Shown here piece by piece: positions 8,151 to 15,795 of a stretch of DNA of 64,000 nt. The stretch is taken from assembly GCF_016744155.1 (NCBI RefSeq), contig NZ_JADGEW010000004.1:62001-126000 (forward strand), written 5' to 3'. Numbering within the stretch: position 1 is the stretch's first letter; every line of letters starts with the position of its first letter. The notes below the pieces were generated by a model, which worked only from the letters and a program-made list of their open reading frames with translations, did no database searches and was not told where the DNA came from. Origin of the DNA: Amphritea sp. (GTDB lineage Bacteria > Pseudomonadota > Gammaproteobacteria > Pseudomonadales > Balneatricaceae). Position numbers and translations under genes: made by a program.

Positions 8151-9524
8151 CTACCCTGCTTTTTTATGCTCGATATATTCAGTCGCCTTGCGGCCTGGTT
8201 TAAATTGAGATGCTTCAAGATTGTGCTTATTCAGCAGCTTATAAAAATCAGTACGGTTTCGTTGTGCTATTTTCGCTGCCTGTGTCACATTACCTGCAGT
8301 GATATGCATTACTTTAGTCAGATAGCTTCTTTCAAAGCTAGCTCTGGCTTCGTTAAAGGAGGGAATAACGCGATCTTGATTAGCGATCGCCTGATTAACC
8401 AGTCCTTCACTGATGATGGGCGCGCCAGAAAGGGCAACGGTTTGTTCTACCACGTTTTCCAATTGTCTGACGTTGCCTGGCCAGGCCGCCTGGGCGAGAA
8501 TGTGTAACGCTCCAGGAGAGATCCCTTTTACTTTAGGGTTGTGACGCTGGGCCGATTTTTCTACGAAGTAACGGGCAAGAAGAGGAATATCTTCAGGACG
8601 GTCACGTAGCGGTGGCAGATCCAGATTCACCACGTTGAGGCGGTAATACAGGTCTTCACGGAATTCGCCGTCCTCCATCGCCAACTCAAGGTTGCGATGG
8701 GTAGCAGAAATTACCCGGACGTCAATTTCGATAGAACGAGTAGAGCCTACAGGTCGGATAATCCGTTCTTGAATAGCCCGTAATAGTTTCACCTGCAGAG
8801 AGGTCGGCATATCACCAATCTCATCAAGGAATAGGGTGCCTCCCTGAGCTGATTGAAACAGACCTTCATGTTGGGTTACTGCACCGGTAAATGCGCCTTT
8901 GGCATGGCCAAATAGTTCAGATTCGAGCAGTTGTTCTGGTAGTGCTCCGCAGTTAATCGCTACAAAAGCTTCTTTAGCACGATCGCTGGCATTGTGGATC
9001 GCTTTCGCCATCAATTCTTTACCTGTGCCGCTTGGGCCAGTGATAAGAACGCTGACGTTAGACTTTGCAACCCGTTCAGCCTGACTAAGGCGTTCATTCA
9101 TCAGTGGGCTCTGTGTCACTATGGCGCTGCGCCAGCTTTCATCAGGCGAATGGGCAGATTCAAGTGCAGAGTTGATGGTGCTGAGTAACTGCTCTTTATC
9201 AATAGGCTTAGTCAGAAAACCGAAAATACCTTTCTGAGTCGCTTCAACGGCATCGGGAATAGAGCCGTGGGCGGTGATAATCACCACAGGAAGCGCAGGA
9301 TGGTCATCCTGAATAGCGGAAAACAGAGCCATGCCATCCATACCATCCATTCGCAAATCGCTTAGTACTAAATCTGGTAGCTCGCTTTTAATTCGCTGCA
9401 GGGCTTCCACCCCAGAATTAGCGGTATTGATGCGAAAGCCGGAAGCGCTTAATCGCAGGCTAAGTACTTTCAGGATACCCGGGTCATCATCTACTATCAG
9501 GATGAGTGGTTGAGTCGGCTTCAT
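8151..9524 (-). CDS. glrR: Sigma-54-dependent response regulator GlrR (QseF)
   Basis: NtrC-type activator, 457 aa. The receiver domain (residues 5-120) has the acidic pocket VDDDPG and phosphoacceptor D56 in VLSDLRMDGMDG. The central AAA+ domain has Walker A GPSGTGKE, the sigma-54 contact loop GAFTGA and Walker B GTLFLDEIGDMP. A Fis-type HTH is at the C-terminus. The N-terminal sequence and the gene order match enterobacterial GlrR, which with GlrK controls sigma-54 promoters linked to cell-envelope status. It is the last gene of the operon, two bases after the qseG-like gene. The enterobacterial target glmY is not in view. Confidence 0.93.
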   Translation of the reverse strand: MKPTQPLILIVDDDPGILKVLSLRLSASGFRINTANSGVEALQRIKSELPDLVLSDLRMDGMDGMALFSAIQDDHPALPVVIITAHGSIPDAVEATQKGIFGFLTKPIDKEQLLSTINSALESAHSPDESWRSAIVTQSPLMNERLSQAERVAKSNVSVLITGPSGTGKELMAKAIHNASDRAKEAFVAINCGALPEQLLESELFGHAKGAFTGAVTQHEGLFQSAQGGTLFLDEIGDMPTSLQVKLLRAIQERIIRPVGSTRSIEIDVRVISATHRNLELAMEDGEFREDLYYRLNVVNLDLPPLRDRPEDIPLLARYFVEKSAQRHNPKVKGISPGALHILAQAAWPGNVRQLENVVEQTVALSGAPIISEGLVNQAIANQDRVIPSFNEARASFERSYLTKVMHITAGNVTQAAKIAQRNRTDFYKLLNKHNLEASQFKPGRKATEYIEHKKAG

Positions 9525-9526
9525 AA

Positions 9527-10048
9527 TTACTTCTCCTCTCCGTCTTTCTGGCGAGACAGATCATTCTCAATTCGGGTCAATGCATCAATTTGTTGCTTCA
9601 GTGTATCCCGTTCTGCGGATAACTTTTTGCGTTCAAGATCAGCGGTATTCAAGGCACGTTGCAGGGTTAATACTGCCTGAGTATATTGGTGGCGAACTAG
9701 CAGGTAATGTTCAGCATCACAATCTGGTGTCTTATCGAGTTCAAGCTGCTCAAATAGTTCAATTGATCTTTTTAATTGTGCTGTAGTGTTCTCTGGCTGA
9801 CTGAGCAGAATAGCCCCGATAGCTGTCGTGTTATTCTCTTTCGCTTGTTTCAACAGCTCTGCTTTACCTTTTGTCCCGGACTGCTGATATTGTTGTTCGA
9901 GCATAAGCCATTCCTCTATGCTGCCAACGGAGCAGGAATAAGCTGTATCTGGATCTTTATCTATAGCAGGCAGCGCTGGAAGTAGCTGCTGTACCTGACA
10001 ACCGCTGATGACTATAACTGTAAATACGGCTAACAGCGTTTTACTCAT
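9527..10048 (-). CDS. qseG: QseG-like outer-membrane lipoprotein
   Basis: A 173-residue lipoprotein with lipobox ISGC near residue 17, followed by a region with VGSIEEWLMLEQQYQQSG and a predicted C-terminal coiled coil (long run of Glu, Leu, Lys and Gln with RDTLKQQIDALTRIENDLSRQ). Position between glrK and glrR, length and lipobox match E. coli QseG/YfhG, which contacts the sensor QseE/GlrK from the outer membrane. Its ATG overlaps the end of glrK by eight bases, which implies translational coupling. Confidence 0.82.
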   Translation of the reverse strand: MSKTLLAVFTVIVISGCQVQQLLPALPAIDKDPDTAYSCSVGSIEEWLMLEQQYQQSGTKGKAELLKQAKENNTTAIGAILLSQPENTTAQLKRSIELFEQLELDKTPDCDAEHYLLVRHQYTQAVLTLQRALNTADLERKKLSAERDTLKQQIDALTRIENDLSRQKDGEEK

Positions 10049-11420
10049 CTGTAGCTTGTCCTTGTCTTGGAAGACTGATCATAAAACTGACATACCCATC
10101 CTGATTGTTGTGAAGTTCTAGGTTGCCGCCCATCGCTCTTATCGATTCACGGGCAATGCTTAATCCGATGCCGGAGCCTTTAACAGACCCCTGTCGCTTA
10201 TTGACGCCTTGATAGAAGGGATCGAATAATTTACCCAGATCGACCTCGGGAATTTCAGGGCCGGTGTTACCAATGTCTATTGTCAGGTTATTGTCATCTG
10301 TCATCAAGGATATTTTTAATTCCCCGTGTTCGCTTCCATAAACCGAAGCGTTAGATATTAGGTTGCTCAAAGCTCTTTGTAGCAGACCTTTATCAACGGC
10401 CCAAGGAGAATCCTGTTTCGGGAGTGTGACCTTAATCTGTTTTTGGCGGAGTAACAGCTGGTGAGATGCCAGCGATTCATTAATGACTGGCAGAATAGGC
10501 TGGTTTTGCATTTCATGCTCTCCTCCATGCTGCAGTCGATTGTAATCAAGTAGCTGTTCAATAAGGGACTGCAGGGAAAAACTGTTTTCCTGCATCAGAT
10601 TGATAATCTCTTTCTGGTTTTCTGTTAGCGGGCCGGCGAGCTCTTCAGCAAGCAAGTCAGTACCTTCTCTCAGTGTAGTCAGAGGGGTTTTTAATTCATG
10701 GGACATATGCCTTAAGAAAGCCTGTTTTTCTTGTTCCAGCAGCTGAAGATGTGTTTCCAGCCATTCTAATTGCTGGTTAAGTGCAAGAAACTCTTTGGGC
10801 CCATTAAAAGGTTCGGACATGTCTAGTCGTCCATGGCCTAATGCTTTTATTCTTAGCATTAGTTGCTTCACGGGTTGAGTTATTCTGATACTGAAAAATA
10901 GAATGAGGATGGTCGACAGGGTGATAAGAAGTCCGGCTTGTAGCCAAAGTAGGTTTTGTTGTTCTTCTGCTTTCGCATTCAAATATTCTAATCGCTGATC
11001 AAGCTTCTTCCGTGTGTCGTCATAGAGAGTTTGGGTTAGTGGAACCAAGGCGCTGACGGTTTCCGTCGAGGTGCTTTCCAGAGGTCGTTCTTCCATCTCG
11101 TTGATCAGAATAAAAATGGTTTCAATATTGCCGGAATCAATCAGAAAGCTGTGGAGCTGTAGTAACTCTTTATATTCAGACAGCTGGTCTCGGAATCGAT
11201 CTTCGATTTCAGTTTTCTTAAGAACGTTAAACTGTCTTGCGGATCGAACCAGATCACCAGACAGCTCTCTCAGGTGCTGGCTGCGACTGAAGAAGTCTAG
11301 CGCTTCTTTTGCATGCTCACGACCCTGGCGCGAAAGTGTCACCATAGAGTCGGTTGCTTGGTAGATCAATATGCCTAATGGTGCAACTACCAGAAAAAAA
11401 GCTAGCACCACCAGTTGCAT
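10041..11420 (-). CDS. glrK: Sensor histidine kinase GlrK (QseE)
   Basis: Membrane sensor kinase, at least 459 aa. Order: TM1 (LVVLAFFLVVAPLGILIY), periplasmic helical domain, TM2 (LLWLQAGLLITLSTILILFF), HAMP, HisKA with phospho-His in HMSHELKTPLTTLREG, and HATPase_c with N box LSNLISNASVYG and G boxes DIGNTGPEIP and GSGIGLSIA. The listed ATG at 11420 is the only standard start before an in-frame stop, but homologous kinases have about 15 more residues. The frame upstream reads a plausible RGSSLQTRSL-type leader with AAGGA ahead of a possible ATC start near 11480, so the true start may be non-standard. First gene of glrK-qseG-glrR. Confidence 0.92.
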   Translation of the reverse strand: MQLVVLAFFLVVAPLGILIYQATDSMVTLSRQGREHAKEALDFFSRSQHLRELSGDLVRSARQFNVLKKTEIEDRFRDQLSEYKELLQLHSFLIDSGNIETIFILINEMEERPLESTSTETVSALVPLTQTLYDDTRKKLDQRLEYLNAKAEEQQNLLWLQAGLLITLSTILILFFSIRITQPVKQLMLRIKALGHGRLDMSEPFNGPKEFLALNQQLEWLETHLQLLEQEKQAFLRHMSHELKTPLTTLREGTDLLAEELAGPLTENQKEIINLMQENSFSLQSLIEQLLDYNRLQHGGEHEMQNQPILPVINESLASHQLLLRQKQIKVTLPKQDSPWAVDKGLLQRALSNLISNASVYGSEHGELKISLMTDDNNLTIDIGNTGPEIPEVDLGKLFDPFYQGVNKRQGSVKGSGIGLSIARESIRAMGGNLELHNNQDGYVSFMISLPRQGQATDE

Positions 11421-11499
11421 CAGCGATCGGGTTTGTAAAGAAGACCCCCTGACAGTATTTGAATTGTTGATAAAGCGATGATCCTTCAGCTATAAAAAA

Positions 11500-11880
11500 T
11501 TAAATAATCCTGAGAGCTGTTAACGTCAGAATATTTCGCAGTCCCTTAACTTCCTCTTGAAGGGGCTGTATCTCTTTCCGGTTCAGCACTCCGTCATTAT
11601 TGATATCCAGTTTATGGAAACTGCTCGCCAGTGTTGGGTGGCGACGCATCTCTGTTAATGAAACCTCATCATCTCGGTTTCTATCCAGAGACTCAAACAT
11701 TGAAAGGTAATGGGTCCTCTGGATAACACTTTTTTCCTTAGGAAGTTCAGAACGGATATGTTCAATAACTTCGGTATTGGACAATCGTTCCAGTTTTGTC
11801 GATTCAAGTTTTTGCTCTGTTTCGGCTTGGGCCAGTGATGCGGTAAAGGTCATCGCCAATAATACAATTGCAGCACGCAT
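11500..11880 (-). CDS. Exported EF-hand calcium-binding protein
   Basis: A 126-residue protein with a signal peptide (MRAAIVLLAMTFTASLAQA) and a pair of EF-hand loops: DRNRDDEVSLTE near residue 72 and DINNDGVLNRKE near residue 93, both with acidic or Asn residues at loop positions 1, 3, 5 and Glu at 12. It is probably a periplasmic calcium-binding protein. It lies 79 bases upstream of the annotated glrK start on the same strand and might be co-transcribed, but no functional link is known. Confidence 0.8.
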   Translation of the reverse strand: MRAAIVLLAMTFTASLAQAETEQKLESTKLERLSNTEVIEHIRSELPKEKSVIQRTHYLSMFESLDRNRDDEVSLTEMRRHPTLASSFHKLDINNDGVLNRKEIQPLQEEVKGLRNILTLTALRII

Positions 11881-12095
11881 GTTTATCTCCCGGTAAGTGC
11901 TAAGTCACCGCGATATAAGCAATTATCAGGCCCTGTTTAATAAACTCCAACTAAAACAATGATTTAAGATATTTGTTCGAAAGAGATGCCTACTGATAGT
12001 ATGGACTAAATTTGAATTATTGTCTCTTAAGTGCGACTATAAAACGGCTTAAGATTAAATATCCTTTAAAATCAATTAGTTGTATGGTTATGGAT

Positions 12096-12980
12096 TTACG
12101 ACAGGGGATGCTGGCTAATGAAACTATTGTGCTCACTTTCCTGTTCAACAGGATTGCATAATTGTCCTATTCCCTGGATTTCAATAGTTACCTTGTCACC
12201 GGGTTTCATATAGCCACGGGGTTTCATTTTAACGCCTACGCCGCTGCAGGTTCCGGTTGCAATGACATCACCTGGTTTTAAGGTGCAGACTGAAGAAAGA
12301 GTTTCAACCAGTTGATAGCAGTTGAAAATCAGATTGCGGGTATTTGAGTGTTGTCGTAGCTCGTCATTTACCCAGGTTTTTAGTTCCAGATTATGAGGAT
12401 CCAGACTGTCGGCAGTTACTATCCAGGGGCCCATTGGTCCGTGACTGTCAAAAGACTTCCCTAGTGTCCAGGTCGGTGATTTTATTTGCCAGTCCCTCAC
12501 TGAGACATCGTTGACAATGGTGTAACCGGCAATGGCCTGGGGCGCGTCTTCCACACTAACGTTGCGACAGTACTGCCCGATCACAAAGGCCAGTTCTCCT
12601 TCGTAATCCAGCTTGTCGGAAATATGTGGCCGGTATATAGGAGCGTCTGGATTAGTCACGCAACTGGATTGCTTATTAAATAGAGTCGGGAATGTTGGTG
12701 TTTCTAAGCCGGTTTCTGCTATGTGATCAGCATAGTTAAGCCCGACCCCGATAAACTTTTCTGGTTGCGGGATAGGAGCCAGTAATTGCACTGAATTAAG
12801 ACTCATTGAATCACAATTATTGTCTGTCAATTGTTGAAGTCTAGACTTTAATTGAGAAAACTGACTCAGTAATTCTGGCATTGATCCCTTGAAAATATCG
12901 CCGGGGATTGGAAATATTCTGTCCGAATGTACAATTCCTAGTTGCTCGCCACCTGAGTCTGTATATCGTGCTAACTTCAT
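12096..12980 (-). CDS. Fumarylacetoacetate hydrolase (FAH) family protein
   Basis: Metal-dependent C-C bond hydrolase, decarboxylase or isomerase of the FAH family, 294 aa. It shows IGVGLNYADHIAETG near residue 80, the metal-ligand segment LDYEGELAFVIG, the block IVNDVSVRDWQ, and GDVIATGTCSGVGVKMKPRGYMKPGD near the C-terminus. Family members act on fumarylpyruvate, 2-hydroxyhepta-2,4-diene-1,7-dioate and similar dioic acids. The substrate cannot be told from sequence, and there is no aromatic degradation cluster beside it. Single gene. Confidence 0.9.
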   Translation of the reverse strand: MKLARYTDSGGEQLGIVHSDRIFPIPGDIFKGSMPELLSQFSQLKSRLQQLTDNNCDSMSLNSVQLLAPIPQPEKFIGVGLNYADHIAETGLETPTFPTLFNKQSSCVTNPDAPIYRPHISDKLDYEGELAFVIGQYCRNVSVEDAPQAIAGYTIVNDVSVRDWQIKSPTWTLGKSFDSHGPMGPWIVTADSLDPHNLELKTWVNDELRQHSNTRNLIFNCYQLVETLSSVCTLKPGDVIATGTCSGVGVKMKPRGYMKPGDKVTIEIQGIGQLCNPVEQESEHNSFISQHPLS

Positions 12981-13119
12981 CTGAGTTTTCCAGTTTTCTT
13001 CATTTTCACTACTGTAGCAAATTCCATGTTCAGGCGTCAGGGCCTCTTTGATATACGGTCGTTGAGGGGTATGCTAACGCCCTGACTAAAGTTTGTTTCT
13101 TGTTGAATTACGGATAGTT

Positions 13120-14241
13120 ATGACCCGATTTACTTTTCATATAACCGCTTTTATCGTATTGCTGATGCTGGGGGGCTGTGCTGCACAGAACATGCGCAGT
13201 TTCCCTACTGCTCTATCGATAAAATCACTTTCTGGGGTGATGCTTGAGCAGCAGGGAGTACTCTGGTTCAGGCCCTGTAATGAACGTCTTTGGTGGTTGC
13301 TTAAAGATTATACTGAGCAACAGGAGTTGGCGGGGTTTTATCGTCAGTTTACTCTGGATAGTAAAGAGGAGCTTTATATCGAATTACAGGGCGCTGTAGA
13401 CCCTGAGCATGAAAGTAATCTTCTGGTCAAACAGTTGGATACGGTTGGCGGTACCGCCTCTACATGTGATTTTCAGCTCAGGGATATTGAATTCAGAGTG
13501 GCTAGCAGTTCACCCTACTGGGTTGCTGATATTGGTTCGAAGATGACCTCGGTTAAAAGTTTTAAACCGGCGGGAAGCTATCACTTCTTTACCCAGGAAG
13601 AATCGACTGAAGATCCATTAATAGCGAATATATATAGGGAAAGAACCAAGGTTGCGCAGCCACTTCAGATAAAGATATTTTCTAAGCGTTGTATTGACCC
13701 TGAAAATGGTACGGTGCTGCCGTTTAGGGCAGAGATGACTTTTTTTGGCAATCTGTACAAAGGTTGCGCCCGTAAAGGTCAGCCCAGTGCTGAGTTTCTC
13801 AGTGGCTTCTACTGGTATCAACCTGAGGGGAAATACCAGGTGATGTTTAAGCTTTCTTTAGATAAACGGGTACAGCTGGTTACCCGGGACTCACGAGGAA
13901 ACGCAGTGACGGAACGCGGCGCCTGGCAATATCTTGAATCGGGAAAGCTTATATTCAGTATGCTTGATGCCAGAGAAAACGAATATCTGATGTTATTTCG
14001 TTTAGGGAGAGAGGGGCAGTTAATATTGCAGACTGGTTCAGAGCGTTATGCCTCTGCGGGCGCCTCTTTTAAACTCTGGCGCCCATCGGGTTTGAGTGGT
14101 GGGCAGCTGCTGGGCTCCCGTGCTAAGCCTGGGGGGGTGACTGACGCCACGGATATGAAAAAATCAGAACTGATTGGTTCGACCGTTCTTCCAGCAGATA
14201 TTGATGATGAGCTATTGAACGAAATTATCGTCATTGAATGA
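13120..14241 (+). CDS. Lipoprotein of unknown function
   Basis: A 373-residue protein. The chosen ATG gives a signal peptide ending in lipobox LGGC near residue 20, so it is a predicted lipoprotein; an upstream in-frame ATG at 13093 would bury the signal. I do not recognise a named family with confidence. It has several Cys-containing beta-rich stretches (FRPCNERLWW near 55; FFGNLYKGCARKG near 210, a pattern also seen in COG3650-like envelope proteins) and an acidic end. The C-terminal third (YWYQPEGKYQVMFKL onward) looks like a copper-resistance or NlpE-type beta-barrel region, but this is a weak impression. Single gene, no operon partner. Confidence 0.7.
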   Translation: MTRFTFHITAFIVLLMLGGCAAQNMRSFPTALSIKSLSGVMLEQQGVLWFRPCNERLWWLLKDYTEQQELAGFYRQFTLDSKEELYIELQGAVDPEHESNLLVKQLDTVGGTASTCDFQLRDIEFRVASSSPYWVADIGSKMTSVKSFKPAGSYHFFTQEESTEDPLIANIYRERTKVAQPLQIKIFSKRCIDPENGTVLPFRAEMTFFGNLYKGCARKGQPSAEFLSGFYWYQPEGKYQVMFKLSLDKRVQLVTRDSRGNAVTERGAWQYLESGKLIFSMLDARENEYLMLFRLGREGQLILQTGSERYASAGASFKLWRPSGLSGGQLLGSRAKPGGVTDATDMKKSELIGSTVLPADIDDELLNEIIVIE

Positions 14242-14294
14242 AGCGCTATAGGAACAAAAATATTGTTAGTTTCTAATCGCTTTCATTCATTCTG

Positions 14295-14996
14295 TTAATC
14301 TTTTAACAGTAAATCTTTAGCCTGATTTATCTCCGCTGCCAGATAATCGCTGCCGCCTCGATCCGGGTGAAGCTTTTGCATAAGTCGACGGTGAGCCTCA
14401 ATGATCTCCTGCTTGGTTGCATCAGGATTAAGTCCTAAAATCTGATAGGCTCTGTCTTTTTCGGATAGTTCAGATTCTGTTCCGGTTTTATCATCTCCCC
14501 GCCAGCTGTCTCCAAAGCGCTTATCCAGATAAGTTTCGAGTAATCGTGCTGATTGAGGGTCTTTCTGGCGGCAGAAATTCAATAACTCAATAAACTCAGA
14601 TTCACTAAGACTATCTAGCTGTCTACCTTGCAAAGGGCCTTCCAGTATTGCGCCGTCTAAAGAGCCAGTGTCATGGTCCAGGTTCATTTTTAAGATACGA
14701 CTGTTAACTTCTGAGTTGTTTCCGTTAGTTTGTTTGTTTGCCTGGTAATGCCTGAAAATCTTTCCGGCAAAGGGGAGTAGAGGTAATAGTCGGCGGGCAA
14801 AAGGTAATAATAGAGCCACCAGAGCTCCAACCCAGTGTAGCTTCCCTGTGACGGTCAGGTAGAAGACCGTGGCAATTAACACTCCAAGAAGTAGCATCAG
14901 GTTTGCCTTGCGTTGCTGAGTGGTAGGCTTGCTTCTTAGCCATAAAAACCAGCCTAGTAATAGTAAACTGAGTAGAATTAGTACGATAGGATTCAA
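14295..14996 (-). CDS. Membrane-anchored J-domain protein
   Basis: A 233-residue protein. Two hydrophobic segments lie at the N-terminus (IVLILLSLLLLGWFLWL, then LMLLLGVLIATVFYLTV, perhaps a third near residue 75), then a polar region, and a J domain at the extreme C-terminus: AYQILGLNPDATKQEI...LMQKLHPDRGGSDYLAAEINQAKD, with the HPD motif intact, so it should stimulate an Hsp70. The layout (TM first, J domain last) is like Tim14/Pam18 or DjlA-type membrane co-chaperones rather than DnaJ. It follows the VWA-domain gene on the same strand with 11 bases between, so the two probably act together. The client is unknown. Confidence 0.83.
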   Translation of the reverse strand: MNPIVLILLSLLLLGWFLWLRSKPTTQQRKANLMLLLGVLIATVFYLTVTGKLHWVGALVALLLPFARRLLPLLPFAGKIFRHYQANKQTNGNNSEVNSRILKMNLDHDTGSLDGAILEGPLQGRQLDSLSESEFIELLNFCRQKDPQSARLLETYLDKRFGDSWRGDDKTGTESELSEKDRAYQILGLNPDATKQEIIEAHRRLMQKLHPDRGGSDYLAAEINQAKDLLLKD

Positions 14997-15007
14997 AGAA
15001 GATGCCT

Positions 15008-15709
15008 TTATGATTTGATCTGATGGCTTAACTGCAGGATGTCCGGGTTGCCTTTTCTCGCATACTCTAAAAGTGCCTGACGACCACCGGTTGCATACAC
15101 GGCTACCGCACCGAGAAGTGCTTTAAGCGTTGCAGCACTGGCATCATCAAAGCGACAGTAAGCCCCCCCTGAAAGCTTTGCCATCTGCTTGAAAGCTCGC
15201 TGCGCCGTAATGTCTCGCCCTTCCTGAAAAATAAACAGAGGCGTTGAATGAATGCCTAACTGGCCTGCTAACTGACAGAGAAAATCTACGGGTTCTTCAA
15301 CACAATCACCGATAAAAATGACCGCTTGTACGGTCTGTTGTCGGGTTTGCTTAAGGGTGTGCTGAAGTAAGCGCGCAATCTGAGTATGACCACCCTGGCA
15401 GTGAACCTGGTTCATCTGCTGAAGTAGACTATCGGTATTCTGTAGCCACGTGCTCGCGCTGAAGTTGTTTATGCCGCCATAGTGACAGAGTTGTACAGAT
15501 AGTTGCCCCAGCTCTCTGGTTTCGAGAAACATTTCACTTTGTAGGTGGCAGGCATGATCCCATGTTCTTTCACGACTTGCAGTAGCATCCAGAGCGAAAA
15601 TAAGTCGTCCGCTACTCTGAGAAGAAACACTGAGCTGCTTCGCTTGTTGCAGGAAAGCGTCAATCTCCTGATCACTGGAAACTGGCCGCAGTGAGCGTTT
15701 GTCTTTCAT
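15008..15709 (-). CDS. von Willebrand factor A (VWA) domain protein
   Basis: A 233-residue soluble protein that is almost entirely a VWA-like domain. LIFALDATASRERTWDHA holds a MIDAS-type DxTxS, GGHTQIARLLQH supplies the second-site Thr, and VIFIGDCVEEP the later Asp, so metal binding looks intact. No signal peptide or TM segment is seen. The ATG at 15709 is preferred over an upstream in-frame TTG at 15742. It is directly upstream of the membrane J-domain gene, so a chaperone or assembly role for the pair is possible but inferred. I do not recognise a named family. Confidence 0.75.
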   Translation of the reverse strand: MKDKRSLRPVSSDQEIDAFLQQAKQLSVSSQSSGRLIFALDATASRERTWDHACHLQSEMFLETRELGQLSVQLCHYGGINNFSASTWLQNTDSLLQQMNQVHCQGGHTQIARLLQHTLKQTRQQTVQAVIFIGDCVEEPVDFLCQLAGQLGIHSTPLFIFQEGRDITAQRAFKQMAKLSGGAYCRFDDASAATLKALLGAVAVYATGGRQALLEYARKGNPDILQLSHQIKS

Positions 15710-15795
15710 CTTGGTCAGACCTAAATGACTATATTGTCTCAAAGTCTGGCAGAAAACAGGGGGGCTTGCAGCCCTTATTTTAAATAACTAAATGA

